Source: Membranipora membranacea (taxonomy: Eukaryota; Bryozoa; Gymnolaemata; Cheilostomatida; Membraniporidae). From it: a stretch of 64,000 bases of DNA. A program made the position numbers and the translations under genes. The DNA lies in the NCBI GenBank assembly GCA_914767715.1, contig OU612067.1, positions 13,149,001-13,213,000 of the forward strand. The letters are read 5' to 3'. Below the pieces are notes generated by a model that did no database searches, had not been told where the DNA came from, and was given only the letters and a program-made list of their open reading frames with translations. Position 1 is the first letter of the stretch. Every line of letters starts with the position of its first letter. Below are positions 11,012 through 24,720 of the stretch, one piece after another.

Positions 11012-13044
11012 TGCTGCTTTTCATTCTCCGTCAGCGTTCGTTTTAATTAGGGTCACTTTTGCTAAAAAAAACATGCCAAACGGCAGCATTGAAAAATTAA
11101 ATCTCTGTTCGATTCTTATCAAACTCCGACCAGTTCAAGCTCTTATTGGCCTTACTCAAAATCCAGAATATCGGAATCCTCGGATAAACTGGTGGGTTAT
11201 AACGCTGACTTGAAATTTCGAAAAATATACCAAGGGAGGGTATCACGCTTTTTTTTCGCTCAGATCAAAAAATAGATTTGCTTCCAACTCACCTCATAAG
11301 GAGGAGCAACTCCTGCTGATCTAAAATCTGCAAACCGTTTGGCTCTGCCGGTTTTCATTCTCCGTCAGCGTTCGTTTTAATTAGGGTCACTTTTGCTAAA
11401 AAAAACATGCCAAACGGCAGCATTGAAAAATTAAATCTCTGTTCGATTCTTATCAAACTCCGACCAGTTCAAGCTCTGATTGGCCTTACTCAAAATCCAA
11501 AATATCAGAATCCTCGGATTAACTGGTGGGTAATAACGCTGACTTGAAATTTCGAAAAATATACCAATATCACGCTTTTTTTTCGCTCAGATCAAAAAAT
11601 TGATTTGCTTCCAACTCACCTCATAAGGAGGAGCAACTCCTGCTGATCTCAAATCTGCAAACCGTTTGGCTCTGCTGCTTTTCAATCTCCGTCAGCGTTC
11701 GTTTTAATTAGGGTCACTTTTGCTAAAAAAAAACATGCCAAACGGCAGCATTGAAAAATTAAATCTCTGTTCGATTCTGATCAAACTCCGACCAGTTCAA
11801 GCTCTTATTGGCCTTCTTCAAAATCCAGAATATCGGAATCCTCGGATTAACTGGTGGGTAATAACGCTGACTTGAAATTTCGAAAAATATACCAAGGGAG
11901 GGTATCACGCTTTTTTTTCGCTCAGATCAAAAAATAGATTTGCTTCCAACTCACCTCATAAGGAGGAGCAACTCCTGCTGATCTCAAATCTGCAAACCGT
12001 TTGGCTCTGCTGCTTTTCATTCTCCGTCAGCGTTCGTTTCAATTAGGGTCACTTTTGCTCAAAAAAACATGCCAAACGGCAGCATTGAAAAATTAAATCT
12101 CTGTTCGATTCTGATCAAACTCCGACCAGTTCAAGCTCTTATTGGCCTTCTTCAAAATCCAGAATATCGGAATCCTCGGATTAACTGGTGGGTAATAACG
12201 CTGACTTGAAATTTCGAAAAATATACCAAGGGAGGGTATCACGCTTTTTTTTCGCTCAGATCAAAAAATAGATTTGCTTCCAACTCACCTCATAAGGAGG
12301 AGCAACTCCTGCTGATCTCAAATCTGCAAACCGTTTGGCTCTGCTGCTTTTCATTCTCCGTCAGCGTTCGTTTTAATTAGGGTCACTTTTGCTCAAAAAA
12401 ACATGCCAAACGGCAGCATCGAAAAATTAAATCTCTGTTCGATTCTTATCAAACTCCGACCAGTTCAAGCTCTTATTGGCCTTACTCAAAATCCAGAATA
12501 TCGGAATCCTCGGATTAACTGGTGGGTAATAACGCTGACTTGAAATTTCGAAAAATATACCAAGGGAGGGTATCACGCGTTTTTTTGGCTCAGATCAAAA
12601 AATAGATTTGCTTCCAACTCACCTCATAAGGAGGAGCAACTCCTGCTGATCTCAAATCTGCAAACCGTTTGGCTCTGCTGCTTTTCATTCTCCGTCAGCG
12701 TTCGTTTTTATTAGGGTCACTGTTGCTAAAAAAAAACATGCCAAACAGCAGCATTGAGAAATTAAATCTCTGTACGATTCTTATCAAACTCCGACCAGTT
12801 CAAGCTCTTATTGGCCTTACTCAAAATCCAGAATATCGGAATCCTCGGAATAACTGGTGGGTAATAACGCTGACTTGAAATTTCGAAAAATATACCAAGG
12901 GAAGGTATCACGCTTTTTTTTCGCTCAGATTAAAAAATAGATTTGCTTCCAACTCACCTCATAAGGAGGAGCAACTCCTGCTGATCTCAAATCTGCAAAC
13001 CGTTTGGCTCTGCTGCTTTTCATTCTCCGTCAGCGTTCGTTTTA
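11012..13044 (+). repeat. Segmental duplication of about 5,999-8,031 (shift 5,013 bp)
   Basis: The segment repeats the series GGATAAACTGG, CTCTGATTGG, the rare ACCAATATCAC deletion monomer (6,551 versus 11,564), CCTTCTTC, GCTCAAAAAAACATG, the GCATCGAAAAATT variant and GCGTTTTTTTGGC, all at a constant 5,013-bp (15-monomer) shift. Agreement stops near 13,045, where the right copy has CTAAATAAAAACATG instead of TTTACTTAGGG. The left junction lies inside a chimeric monomer at about 10,994-11,011. Confidence 0.75.
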
Positions 13045-14040
13045 ATTAGGGTCACTTTTGCTAAATAAAAACATGCCAAACGGCAGCATTGAAAAATTAA
13101 ATCTCTTTTCGATTCTTATCAAACTCCGACCAGTTCGAGCTCTTATTGGCCTTACTCAAAATCCAGAATATCGGAATCCTCGGATTAACTGGTGGGTAAT
13201 AACGCTGACTTGAAATTTCGAAAAATATACCAAGGGAGGGTATCACGCTTTTTTTTCGCTCAGATCAAAAAATAGATTTGCTTCCAACTCACCTTATAAG
13301 GAGGAGCAACTCCTGCTGATCTCAAATCTGCAAACCGTTTGGCTCTGCTGCTTTTCATTCTCCGTCAGCGTTCGTTTTAATTAGGGTCACTTTTGCTAAA
13401 AAAAAACATGCCAAACGGCAGCATTGAAAAATAAAATCTCTGTTCAATTCTTATCAAACTCCGACCAGTTCAAGCTTTTATTGGCCTTACTCAAAATCCA
13501 GAATATCGGAATCCTCGGATTAACTGGTGGGTAATAACGCTGACTTGAAATTTCGAAAAATATAGCAAGGGAGGGTATCACGCTTTTTTTTCGCTCAGAT
13601 CAAAAAATAGATTTGCTTCCAACTCACCTCATAAGGAGGAGCAACTCCTGCTGATCTCAAATCTGCAAACCGTTTGGCTCTGCTGTTTTTCATTCTCCGT
13701 CAGCGTTCGTTTTAATTAGGGTCACTTTTGCTAAAAAAAAACATGCCAAACGGCAGCATTGAAAAATGAAATCTCTGTTCGATTCTTATCAAACTCCGAC
13801 CAGTTCAAGCTCTTATTGGCCTTACTCAAAATCCAGAATATCGGAATCCTCGGATTAACTGGTGGGTAATAACGCTGACTTGAAATTTCGAAAAATATAC
13901 CAAGGGAGGGTATCACGCTTTTTTTTCGCTCAGATCAAAAAATAGATTTGCTTCCAACTCACCTCATAAGGAGGAGCAACTCCTGCTGATCTCAAATCTG
14001 CAAACCGTTTGGCTCTGCTGCTTTTCATTCTCCGTCAGCG
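12033..14040 (+). repeat. 6-monomer HOR, unit 1 (2,008 bp)
   Basis: The unit begins at TTCGTTTCAATTAGGG and contains, in order, GCTCAAAAAAACATG monomers, GCGTTTTTTTGGC, the CACTGTTGCT/GTACGATTC monomer, CTAAATAAAAACATG with TCTTTTCG and GTTCGAGC, AAATAAAATC with GTTCAATTC, and ATATAGCAAGGG. The whole order recurs at a shift of 2,008 bp. It overlaps the right end of the 5,013-bp duplication because both descriptions apply to the same monomers. Confidence 0.8.
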
Positions 14041-16048
14041 TTCGTTTCAATTAGGGTCACTTTTGCTCAAAAAAACATGCCAAACGGCAGCATTGAAAAA
14101 TTAAATCTCTGTTCGATTCTGATCAAACTCCGACCAGTTCAAGCTCTTATTGGCCTTCTTCAAAATCCAGAATATCGGAATCCTCGGATTAACTGGTGGG
14201 TAATAACGCTGACTTGAAATTTCGAAAAATATACCAAGGGAGGGTATCACGCTTTTTTTTCGCTCAGATCAAAAAATAGATTTGCTTCCAACTCACCTCA
14301 TAAGGAGGAGCAACTCCTGCTGATCTCAAATCTGCAAACCGTTTGGCTCTGCTGCTTTTCATTCTCCGTCAGCGTTCGTTTTAATTAGGGTCACTTTTGC
14401 TCAAAAAAACATGCCAAACGGCAGCATTGAAAAATTAAATCTCTGTTCGATTCTTATCAAACTCCGACCAGTTCAAGCTCTTATTGGCCTTACTCAAAAT
14501 CCAGAATATCGGAATCCTCGGATTAACTGGTGGGTAATAACGCTGACTTGAAATTTCGAAAAATATACCAAGGGAGGGTATCACGCGTTTTTTTGGCTCA
14601 GATCAAAAAATAGATTTGCTTCCAACTCACCTCATAAGGAGGAGCAACTCCTGCTGATCTCAAATCTGCAAACCGTTTGGCTCTGCTGCTTTTCATTCTC
14701 CGTCAGCGTTCGTTTTTATTAGGGTCACTGTTGCTAAAAAAAAACATGCCAAACAGCAGCATTGAGAAATTAAATCTCTGTACGATTCTTATCAAACTCC
14801 GACCAGTTCAAGCTCTTATTGGCCTTACTCAAAATCCAGAATATCGGAATCCTCGGAATAACTGGTGGGTAATAACGCTGACTTGAAATTTCGAAAAATA
14901 TACCAAGGGAAGGTATCACGCTTTTTTTTCGCTCAGATTAAAAAATAGATTTGCTTCCAACTCACCTCATAAGGAGGAGCAACTCCTGCTGATCTCAAAT
15001 CTGCAAACCGTTTGGCTCTGCTGCTTTTCATTCTCCGTCAGCGTTCGTTTTAATTAGGGTCACTTTTGCTAAATAAAAACATGCCAAACGGCAGCATTGA
15101 AAAATTAAATCTCTTTTCGATTCTTATCAAACTCCGACCAGTTCGAGCTCTTATTGGCCTTACTCAAAATCCAGAATATCGGAATCCTCGGATTAACTGG
15201 TGGGTAATAACGCTGACTTGAAATTTCGAAAAATATACCAAGGGAGGGTATCACGCTTTTTTTTCGCTCAGATCAAAAAATAGATTTGCTTCCAACTCAC
15301 CTTATAAGGAGGAGCAACTCCTGCTGATCTCAAATCTGCAAACCGTTTGGCTCTGCTGCTTTTCATTCTCCGTCAGCGTTCGTTTTAATTAGGGTCACTT
15401 TTGCTAAAAAAAAACATGCCAAACGGCAGCATTGAAAAATAAAATCTCTGTTCAATTCTTATCAAACTCCGACCAGTTCAAGCTCTTATTGGCCTTACTC
15501 AAAATCCAGAATATCGGAATCCTCGGATTAACTGGTGGGTAATAACGCTGACTTGAAATTTCGAAAAATATAGCAAGGGAGGGTATCACGCTTTTTTTTC
15601 GCTCAGATCAAAAAATAGATTTGCTTCCAACTCACCTCATAAGGAGGAGCAACTCCTGCTGATCTCAAATCTGCAAACCGTTTGGCTCTGCTGTTTTTCA
15701 TTCTCCGTCAGCGTTCGTTTTAATTAGGGTCACTTTTGCTAAAAAAAAACATGCCAAACGGCAGCATTGAAAAATGAAATCTCTGTTCGATTCTTATCAA
15801 ACTCCGACCAGTTCAAGCTCTTATTGGCCTTACTCAAAATCCAGAATATCGGAATCCTCGGATTAACTGGTGGGTAATAACGCTGACTTGAAATTTCGAA
15901 AAATATACCAAGGGAGGGTATCACGCTTTTTTTTCGCTCAGATCAAAAAATAGATTTGCTTCCAACTCACCTCATAAGTAGGAGCAACTCCTGCTGATCT
16001 CAAATCTGCAAACCGTTTGGCTCTGCTGCTTTTCATTCTCCGTCAGCG
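14041..16048 (+). repeat. 6-monomer HOR, unit 2 (2,008 bp)
   Basis: This unit follows unit 1 at a shift of 2,008 bp with few differences, for example GCATTG for GCATCG and AGCTCTTA for AGCTTTTA. Agreement ends near 15,977, where AAGTAGG, GCGTTTGTTTT and CATGGCAAACGG introduce a different pair of monomers. Confidence 0.8.
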
Positions 16049-18737
16049 TTTGTTTTAATTAGGGTCACTTTTGCTAAAAAAAAACATGGCAAACGGCAGC
16101 ATTGAAAAATTAAATCTCTGTTCGATTCTTATCAAACTCCGACCAGTTCAAGCTCTTATTGGCCTTACTCAAATTCCAGAATATCGGAATCCTCGGATAA
16201 ACTGGTGGGTTATAACGCTGACTTGAAATGTCGAAAAATATACCAAGGGAGGGTATCACGCTTTTTTTTCGCTCAGATCAAAAAATAGATTTGCTTCCAA
16301 CTCACCTCATAAGGAGGAGCAACTCCTGCTGATCTTAAATCTGCAAACCGTTTGGCTCTGCTGCTTTTCATTCTGCGTCAGCGTTCGTTTTAATTAGGGT
16401 CACTTTTGCTCAAAAAAACATGCCAAACGTCAGCATTGAAAAATTAAATCTTGTTTCGATTCTTATCAAACTCCGACCAGTTCAAGCTCTTATTGGCCTT
16501 ACTCAAAATCCAGAATATCGGAATCCTCGGATTAACTGGTGGGTAATAACGCTGACTTGAAATTTCGAAAAATATACCAAGGGAGGGTATCACGCTTTTT
16601 TTTCGCTCAGATTAAAAAATAGATTTGCTTCCAACTCACCTCATAAGGAGGAGCAACTCCTGCTGATCTCAAATCTGCAAACCGTTTGGCTCTGCTGCTT
16701 TTCATTCTCCGTCAGCGTTCGTTTTTATTAGGGTCACTGTTGCTAAAAAAAAACATGCCAAACAGCAGCATTGAGAAATTAAATCTCTGTACGATTCTTA
16801 TCAAACTCCGACCAGTTCAAGCTCTTATTGGCCTTACTCAAAATCCAGAATATCGGAATCCTCGGAATAACTGGTGGGTAATAACGCTGACTTGAAATTT
16901 CGAAAAATATACCAAGGGAAGGTATCACGCTTTTTTTTCGCTCAGATTAAAAAATAGATTTGCTTCCAACTCACCTCATAAGGAGGAGCAACTCCTGCTG
17001 ATCTCAAATCTGCAAACCGTTTGGCTCTGCTGCTTTTCATTCTCCGTCAGCGTTCGTTTTAATTAGGGTCACTTTTGCTAAATAAAAACATGCCAAACGG
17101 CAGCATTGAAAAATTAAATCTCTTTTCGATTCTTATCAAACTCCGACCAGTTCGAGCTCTTATTGGCCTTACTCAAAATCCAGAATATCGGAATCCTCGG
17201 ATTAACTGGTGGGTAATAACGCTGACTTGAAATTTCGAAAAATATACCAAGGGAGGGTATCACGCTTTTTTTTCGCTCAGATCAAAAAATAGATTTGCTT
17301 CCAACTCACCTTATAAGGAGGAGCAACTCCTGCTGATCTCAAATCTGCAAACCGTTTGGCTCTGCTGCTTTTCATTCTCCGTCAGCGTTCGTTTTAATTA
17401 GGGTCACTTTTGCTAAAAAAAAACATGCCAAACGGCAGCATTGAAAAATAAAATCTCTGTTCAATTCTTATCAAACTCCGACCAGTTCAAGCTCTTATTG
17501 GCCTTACTCAAAATCCAGAATATCGGAATCCTCGGATTAACTGGTGGGTAATAACGCTGACTTGAAATTTCGAAAAATATAGCAAGGGAGGGTATCACGC
17601 TTTTTTTTCGCTCAGATCAAAAAATAGATTTGCTTCCAACTCACCTCATAAGGAGGAGCAACTCCTGCTGATCTCAAATCTGCAAACCGTTTGGCTCTGC
17701 TGTTATTCATTCTCCGTCAGCGTTCGTTTTAATTAGGGTCACTTTTGCTAAAAAAAAACATGCCAAACGGCAGCATTGAAAAATGAAATCTCTGTTCGAT
17801 TCTTATCAAACTCCGACCAGTTCAAGCTCTTATTGGCCTTACTCAAAATCCAGAATATCGGAATCCTCGGATTAACTGGTGGGTAATAACGCTGACTTGA
17901 AATTTCGAAAAATATACCAAGGGAGGGTATCACGCTTTTTTTTCGCTCAGATCAAAAAATAGATTTGCTTCCAACTCACCTCATAAGTAGGAGCAACTCC
18001 TGCTGATCTCAAATCTGCAAACCGTTTGGCTCTGCTGCTTTTCATTCTCCGTCAGCGTTTGTTTTAATTAGGGTCACTTTTGCTAAAAAAAAACATGGCA
18101 AACGGCAGCATTGAAAAATTAAATCTCTGTTCGATTCTTATCAAACTCCGACCAGTTCAAGCTCTTATTGGCCTTACTCAAATTCCAGAATATCGGAATC
18201 CTCGGATAAACTGGTGGGTTATAACGCTGACTTGAAATGTCGAAAAATATACCAAGGGAGGGTATCACGCTTTTTTTTCGCTCAGATCAAAAAATAGATT
18301 TGCTTCCAACTCACCTCATAAGGAGGAGCAACTCCTGCTGATCTTAAATCTGCAAACCGTTTGGCTCTGCTGCTTTTCATTCTGCGTCAGCGTTCGTTTT
18401 AATTAGGGTCACTTTTGCTCAAAAAAACATGCCAAACGTCAGCATTGAAAAATTAAATCTTGTTTCGATTCTTATCAAACTCCGACCAGTTCAAGCTCTT
18501 ATTGGCCTTACTCAAAATCCAGAATATCGGAATCCTCGGATTAACTGGTGGGTAATAACGCTGACTTGAAATTTCGAAAAATATACCAAGGGAGGGTATC
18601 ACGCTTTTTTTTCGCTCAGATTAAAAAATAGATTTGCTTCCAACTCACCTCATAAGGAGGAGCAACTCCTGCTGATCTCAAATCTGCAAACCGTTTGGCT
18701 CTGCTGCTTTTCATTCTCCGTCAGCGTTCGTTTTAAT
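16049..18737 (+). repeat. 6-monomer HOR, shifted unit 3 (2,009 bp) with replaced monomers
   Basis: From about 14,677 to 16,685 the sequence repeats at a shift of 2,009 bp up to about 18,700. That includes the CATGGCAAACGG monomer (about 16,086 and 18,094), the CAAATTCCAG and GAAATGTCG variants, CATTCTGCGTC and the CAAACGTCAGC with AATCTTGTTTCG monomer. The period is still six monomers, but two monomers differ from units 1 and 2, so a second event with a new register took place. Confidence 0.75.
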
Positions 18738-20329
18738 TAGGGTCACTGTTGCTAAAAAAAAACATGCCAAACAGCAGCATTGAAAAATTAAATCTCTGTA
18801 CGATTCTTATCAAACTCCTACCAGTTCAAGCTCTTATTGGCCTTACTCAAAATCCAGAATATCGGAATCCTCGGATTAACTGGTGGGTAATAACGCTGAC
18901 TTGAAATTTCGAAAAATACACCAATGGAGGGTATCACGCTTTTTTTTCGCTCAGATAAAAAAAATAGATTTGCTTCCAACTCACCTCATAAGGAGGAGCA
19001 ACTCCTGCTGATCTCAAATCTGCAAACCGTTTGGCTCTGCTGCTTTTCAATCTCCGTCAGCGTTCGTTTTAATTAGGGTCACTTTTGCTATAAAAAAAAC
19101 ATGCCAAACTGCAGCATTGAAAAATTAAATCTCTGTTCGATTCTGATCAAACTCCGACCAGTTCAAGCTCTTATTGGCCTTCTTCAAAATCCAGAATATC
19201 GGAATCCTCGGATTAACTGGTGGGTAATAACGCTGACTTGAAATTTCGAAAAATATACCAAGGGAGGGTATCACGCTTTTTTTTCGCTCAGATCAAAAAA
19301 TAGATTTGCTTCCAACTCACCTCATAAGGAGGAGCAACTCCTGCTGATCTCAAATCTGCAAACCGTTTGGCTCTGCTGCTTTTCATTCTCCGTCAGCGTT
19401 CGTTTTAATTAGGGTCACTTTTGCTCAAAAAAACATGCCAAACGGCAGCATTGAAAAATTAAATCTCTGTTCGATTCTTATCAAACTCCGACCAGTTCAA
19501 GCTCTTATTGGCCTTACTCAAAATCCAGAATATCGGAATCCTCGGATTAACTGGTGGGTAATAACGCTGACTTGAAATTTCGAAAAATATACCAAGGGAG
19601 GGTATCACGCGTTTTTTTGGCTCAGATCAAAAAATAGATTTGCTTCCAACTCACCTCATAAGGAGGAGCAACTCCTGCTGATCTCAAATCTGCAAACCGT
19701 TTGGCTCTGCTGCTTTTCATTCTCCGTCAGCGTTCGTTTTAATTAGGGTCACTGTTGCTAAAAAAAACAAGCCAAACAGCAGCATTGAGAAATTAAATCT
19801 CTGTACAATTCTTATCAAACTCCGACCAGTTCAAGCTCTTATTGGCCTTACTCAAAATCCAGAATATCGGAATCCTCGGAATAACTGGTGGGTAATAACG
19901 CTGACTTGAAATTTCGAAAAATATACCAAGGGAAGGTATCACGCTTTTTTTTCGCTCAGATTAAAAAATAGATTTGCTTCCAACTCACCTCATAAGGAGG
20001 AGCAACTCCTGCTGATCTCAAATCTGCAAACCGTTTGGCTCTGCTGCTTTTCATTCTCCGTCAGCGTTCGTTTTAATTAGGGTCACTTTTGCTAAATAAA
20101 AACATGCCAAACGGCAGCATTGAAAAATTAAATCTCTTTTCGATTCTTATCAAACTCCGACCAGTTCGAGCTCTTATTGGCCTTACTCAAAATCCAGAAT
20201 ATCGGAATCCTCAGATTAACTGGTGGGTAATAACGCTGACTTGAAATTTCGAAAAATATACCAAGGGAGGGTATCACGCTTTTTTTTCGCTCAGATCAAA
20301 AAATAGATTTGCTTCCAACTCACCTCATA
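17985..20329 (+). repeat. 7-monomer HOR, unit 1 (about 2,345 bp)
   Basis: The order is AAGTAGG, GCGTTTGTTTT, CATGGCAAACGG, CAAACGTCAGC, CACTGTTGCT with CTCCTACCAG and AATACACCAATGG, an AACTGCAGC monomer with CCTTCTTC, GCGTTTTTTTGGC, ACAAGCCAAACAG and CTAAATAAAAACATG. It repeats next door at a shift of 2,344-2,345 bp. Its first 0.75 kb is also part of the 6-monomer structure, so the two HORs interlock. Confidence 0.75.
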
Positions 20330-22664
20330 AGTAGGAGCAACTCCTGCTGATCTCAAATCTGCAAACCGTTTGGCTCTGCTGCTTTTCATTCTCCGTCAGC
20401 GTTTGTTTTAATTAGGGTCACTTTTGCTAAAAAAAAACATGGCAAACGGCAGCATTGAAAAATTAAATCTCTGTTCGATTCTTATCAAACTCCGACCAGT
20501 TCAAGCTCTTATTGGCCTTACTCAAAATCCAGAATATCGGAATCCTCGGATAAACTGGTGGGTTATAACGCTGACTTGAAATTTCGAAAAATATACCAAG
20601 GGAGGGTATCACGCTTTTTTTTCGCTCAGATCAAAAAATAGATTTGCTTCCAACTCACCTCATAAGGAGGAGCAACTCCTGCTGATCTTAAATCTGCAAA
20701 CCGTTTGGCTCTGCTGCTTTTCATTCTGCGTCGGCGTTCGTTTTAATTAGGGTCACTTTTGCTCAAAAAAACATGCCAAACGTCAGCATTGAAAAATTAA
20801 ATCTTGTTTCGATTCTTATCAAACTCCGACCAGTTCAAGCTCTTATTGGCCTTACTCAAAATCCAGAATATCGGAATCCTCGGATTAACTGGTGGGTAAT
20901 AACGCTGACTTGAAATTTCGAAAAATATACCAAGGGAGGGTATCACGCTTTTTTTTCGCTCAGATCAAAAAATAGATTTGCTTCCAACTCACCTCATAAG
21001 GAGGAGCAACTCCTGCTGATCTCAAATCTGCAAACCGTTTGGCTCTGCTGCTTTTCATTCTCCGTCAGCGTTCGTTTTAATTAGGGTCACTGTTGCTAAA
21101 AAAAAACATGCCAAACAGCAGCATTGAAAAATTAAATCTCTGTACGATTCTTATCAAACTCCTACCAGTTCAAGCTCTTATTGGCCTTACTCAAAATCCA
21201 GAATATCGGAATCCTCGGATTAACTGGTGGGTAATAACGCTGACTTGAAATTTCGAAAAATACACCAATGGAGGGTATCACGCTTTCTTTTCGCTCAGAT
21301 AAAAAAAATAGATTTGCTTCCAACTCACCTCATAAGGAGGAGCAACTCCTGCTGATCTCAAATCTGCAAACCGTTTGGCTCTGCTGCTTTTCAATCTCCG
21401 TCAGCGTTCGTTTTAATTAGGGTCACTTTTGCTAAAAAAAAAACATGCCAAACTGCAGCATTGAAAAATTAAATCTCTGTTCGATTCTGATCAAACTCCG
21501 ACCAGTTCAAGCTCTTATTGGCCTTCTTCAAAATCCAGAATATCGGAATCCTCGGATTAACTGGTGGGTAATAACGCTGACTTGAAATTTCGAAAAATAT
21601 ACCAAGGGAGGGTATCACGCTTTTTTTTCGCTCAGATCAAAAAATAGATTTGCTTCCAACTCACCTCATAAGGAGGAGCAACTCCTGCTGATCTCAAATC
21701 TGCAAACCGTTTGGCTCTGCTGCTTTTCATTCTCCGTCAGCGTTCGTTTTAATTAGGGTCACTTTTGCTCAAAAAAACATGCCAAACGGCAGCATTGAAA
21801 AATTAAATCTCTGTTCGATTCTTATCAAACTCCGACCAGTTCAAGCTCTTATTGGCCTTACTCAAAATCCAGAATATCGGAATCCTCGGATTAACTGGTG
21901 GGTAATAACGCTGACTTGAAATTTCGAAAAATATACCAAGGGAGGGTATCACGCGTTTTTTTGGCTCAGATCAAAAAATAGATTTGCTTCCAACTCACCT
22001 CATAAGGAGGAGCAACTCCTGCTGATCTCAAATCTGCAAACCGTTTGGCTCTGCTGCTTTTCATTCTCCGTCAGCGTTCGTTTTAATTAGGGTCACTGTT
22101 GCTAAAAAAAACAAGCCAAACAGCAGCATTGAGAAATTAAATCTCTGTACGATTCTTATCAAACTCCGACCAGTTCAAGCTCTTATTGGCCTTACTCAAA
22201 ATCCAGAATATCGGAATCCTCGGAATAACTGGTGGGTAATAACGCTGACTTGAAATTTCGAAAAATATACCAAGGGAAGGTATCACGCTTTTTTTTCGCT
22301 CAGATTAAAAAATAGATTTGCTTCCAACTCACCTCATAAGGAGGAGCAACTCCTGCTGATCTCAAATCTGCAAACCGTTTGGCTCTGCTGCTTTTCATTC
22401 TCCGTCAGCGTTCGTTTTAATTAGGGTCACTTTTGCTAAATAAAAACATGCCAAACGGCAGCATTGAAAAATTAAATCTCTTTTCGATTCTTATCAAACT
22501 CCGACCAGTTCGAGCTCTTATTGGCCTTACTCAAAATCCAGAAGATCGGAATCCTCAGATTAACTGGTGGGTAATAACGCTGACTTGAAATTTCGAAAAA
22601 TATACCAAGGGAGGGTATCACGCTTTTTTTTCGCTCAGATCAAAAAATAGATTTGCTTCCAACT
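20330..22664 (+). repeat. 7-monomer HOR, unit 2 (about 2,345 bp)
   Basis: This is the second copy of the 7-monomer unit, with small private changes such as GTCGGCGTTCG near 20,731, CACGCTTTCTTT near 21,280 and CAGAAGATCGG near 22,540. Agreement with unit 1 ends near 22,664, where CCTTATAAGG and the AAATAAAATC monomer of the 6-monomer HOR appear instead. Confidence 0.75.
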
Positions 22665-24720
22665 CACCTTATAAGGAGGAGCAACTCCTGCTGATCTCAA
22701 ATCTGCAAACCGTTTGGCTCTGCTGCTTTTCATTCTCCGTCAGCGTTCGTTTTAATTAGGGTCACTTTTGCTAAAAAAAAACATGCCAAACGGCAGCATT
22801 GAAAAATAAAATCTCTGTTCAATTCTTATCAAACTCCGACCAGTTCAAGCTCTTATTGGCCTTACTCAAAATCCAGAATATCGGAATCCTCGGATTAACT
22901 GGTGGGTAATAACGCTGACTTGAAATTTCGAAAAATATAGCAAGGGAGGGTATCACGCTTTTTTTTCGCTCAGATCAAAAAATAGATTTGCTTCCAACTC
23001 ACCTCATAAGGAGGAGCAACTCCTGCTGATCTCAAATCTGCAAACCGTTTGGCTCTGCTGTTTTTCATTCTCCGTCAGCGTTCGTTTTAATTAGGGTCAC
23101 TTTTGCTAAAAAAAAACATGCCAAACGGCAGCATTGAAAAATTAAATCTCTGTTCGATTCTTATCAAACTCCGACCAGTTCAAGCTCTTATGGGCCTTAC
23201 TCAAAATCCAGAATATCGGAATCCTCGGATTAACTGGTGGGTAATAACGCTGACTTGAAATTTCGAAAAATATACCAAGGGAGGGTATCACGCTTTTTTT
23301 TCGCTCAGATCAAAAAATAGATTTGCTTCCAACTCACCTCGTAAGTAGGAGCAACTCCTGCTGATCTCAAATCTGCAAACCGTTTGGCTCTGCTGCTTTT
23401 CATTCTCCGTCAGCGTTTGTTTTAATTAGGGTCACTTTTGCTAAAAAAAAACATGGCAAACGGCAGCATTGAAAAATTAAATCTCTGTTCGATTCTTATC
23501 AAACTCCGACCAGTTCAAGCTCTTATTGGCCTTACTCAAAATCCAGAATATCGGAATCCTCGGATTAACTGGTGGGTAATAACGCTGACTTGAAATTTCG
23601 AAAAATATACCAAGGGAGGGTATCACGCTTTTTTTTCGCTCAGATCAAAAAATAGATTTGCTTCCAACTCACCTCATAAGGAGGAGCAACTCCTGCTGAT
23701 CTCAAATCTGCAAACCGTTTGGCTCTGCTGCTTTTCATTCTCCGTCAGCGTTCGTTTTAATTAGGGTCACTGTTGCTAAAAAAAAACATGCCAAACAGCA
23801 GCATTGAAAAATTAAATCTCTGTACGATTCTTATCAAACTCCTACCAGTTCAAGCTCTTATTGGCCTTACTCAAAATCCAGATTATCGGAATCCTCGGAT
23901 TAACTGGTGGGTAATAACGCTGACTTGAAATTTCGAAAAATACACCAATGGAGGGTATCACGCTTTTTTTCGCTCAGATCAAAAAATAGATTTGCTTCCA
24001 ACTCACCTCATAAGGAGGAGCAACTCCTGCTGATCTCAAATCTGCAAACCGTTTGGCTCTGCTGCTTTTCAATCTCCGTCAGCGTTCGTTTTAATTAGGG
24101 TGACTTTTGCTAAAAAAAAAACATGCCAAACTGCAGCATTGAAAAATTAAATCTCTGTTCGATTCTGATCAAACTCCGACCAGTTCAAGCTCTTATTGGC
24201 CTTCTTCAAAATCCAGAATATCGGAATCCTCGGATTAACTGGTGGGTAATAACGCTGACTTGAAATTTCGAAAAATATACCAAGGGAGGGTATCACGCTT
24301 TTTTTTCGCTCAGATCAAAAAATAGATTTGCTTCCAACTCATCTCATAAGGAGGAGCAACTCCTGCTGATTTCAAATCTGCAAACCGTTTGGCTCTGCTG
24401 CTTTTCATTCTCCGTCAGCGTTCGTTTTAATTAGGGTCACTTTTGCTCAAAAAAACATGCCAAACGGCAGCATTGAAAAATTAAATCTCTGTTCGATTCT
24501 TATCAAACTCCGACCAGTTCAAGCTCTTATTGGCCTTACTCAAAATCCAGAATATCGGAATCCTCGGATTAACTGGTGGGTAATAACGCTGACTTGAAAT
24601 TTCGAAAAATATACCAAGGGAGGGTATCACACTTTTTTTTGGCTCAGATCAAAAAATAGATTTGCTTCCAACTCACCTCATAAGGAGGAGCAACTCCTGC
24701 TGATCTCAAATCTGCAAACC
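22665..24720 (+). repeat. Mosaic of 6- and 7-monomer HOR parts
   Basis: CCTTATAAGG and AAATAAAATC monomers typical of the 6-monomer HOR are followed by CATGGCAAACGG (23,452; a nine-monomer shift from 20,438). Then come the CTCCTACCAG/AATACACCAATGG and AACTGCAGC pair typical of the 7-monomer HOR (about 23,770-24,140). Parts from both neighbours have been joined. No other feature is present. Confidence 0.65.
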
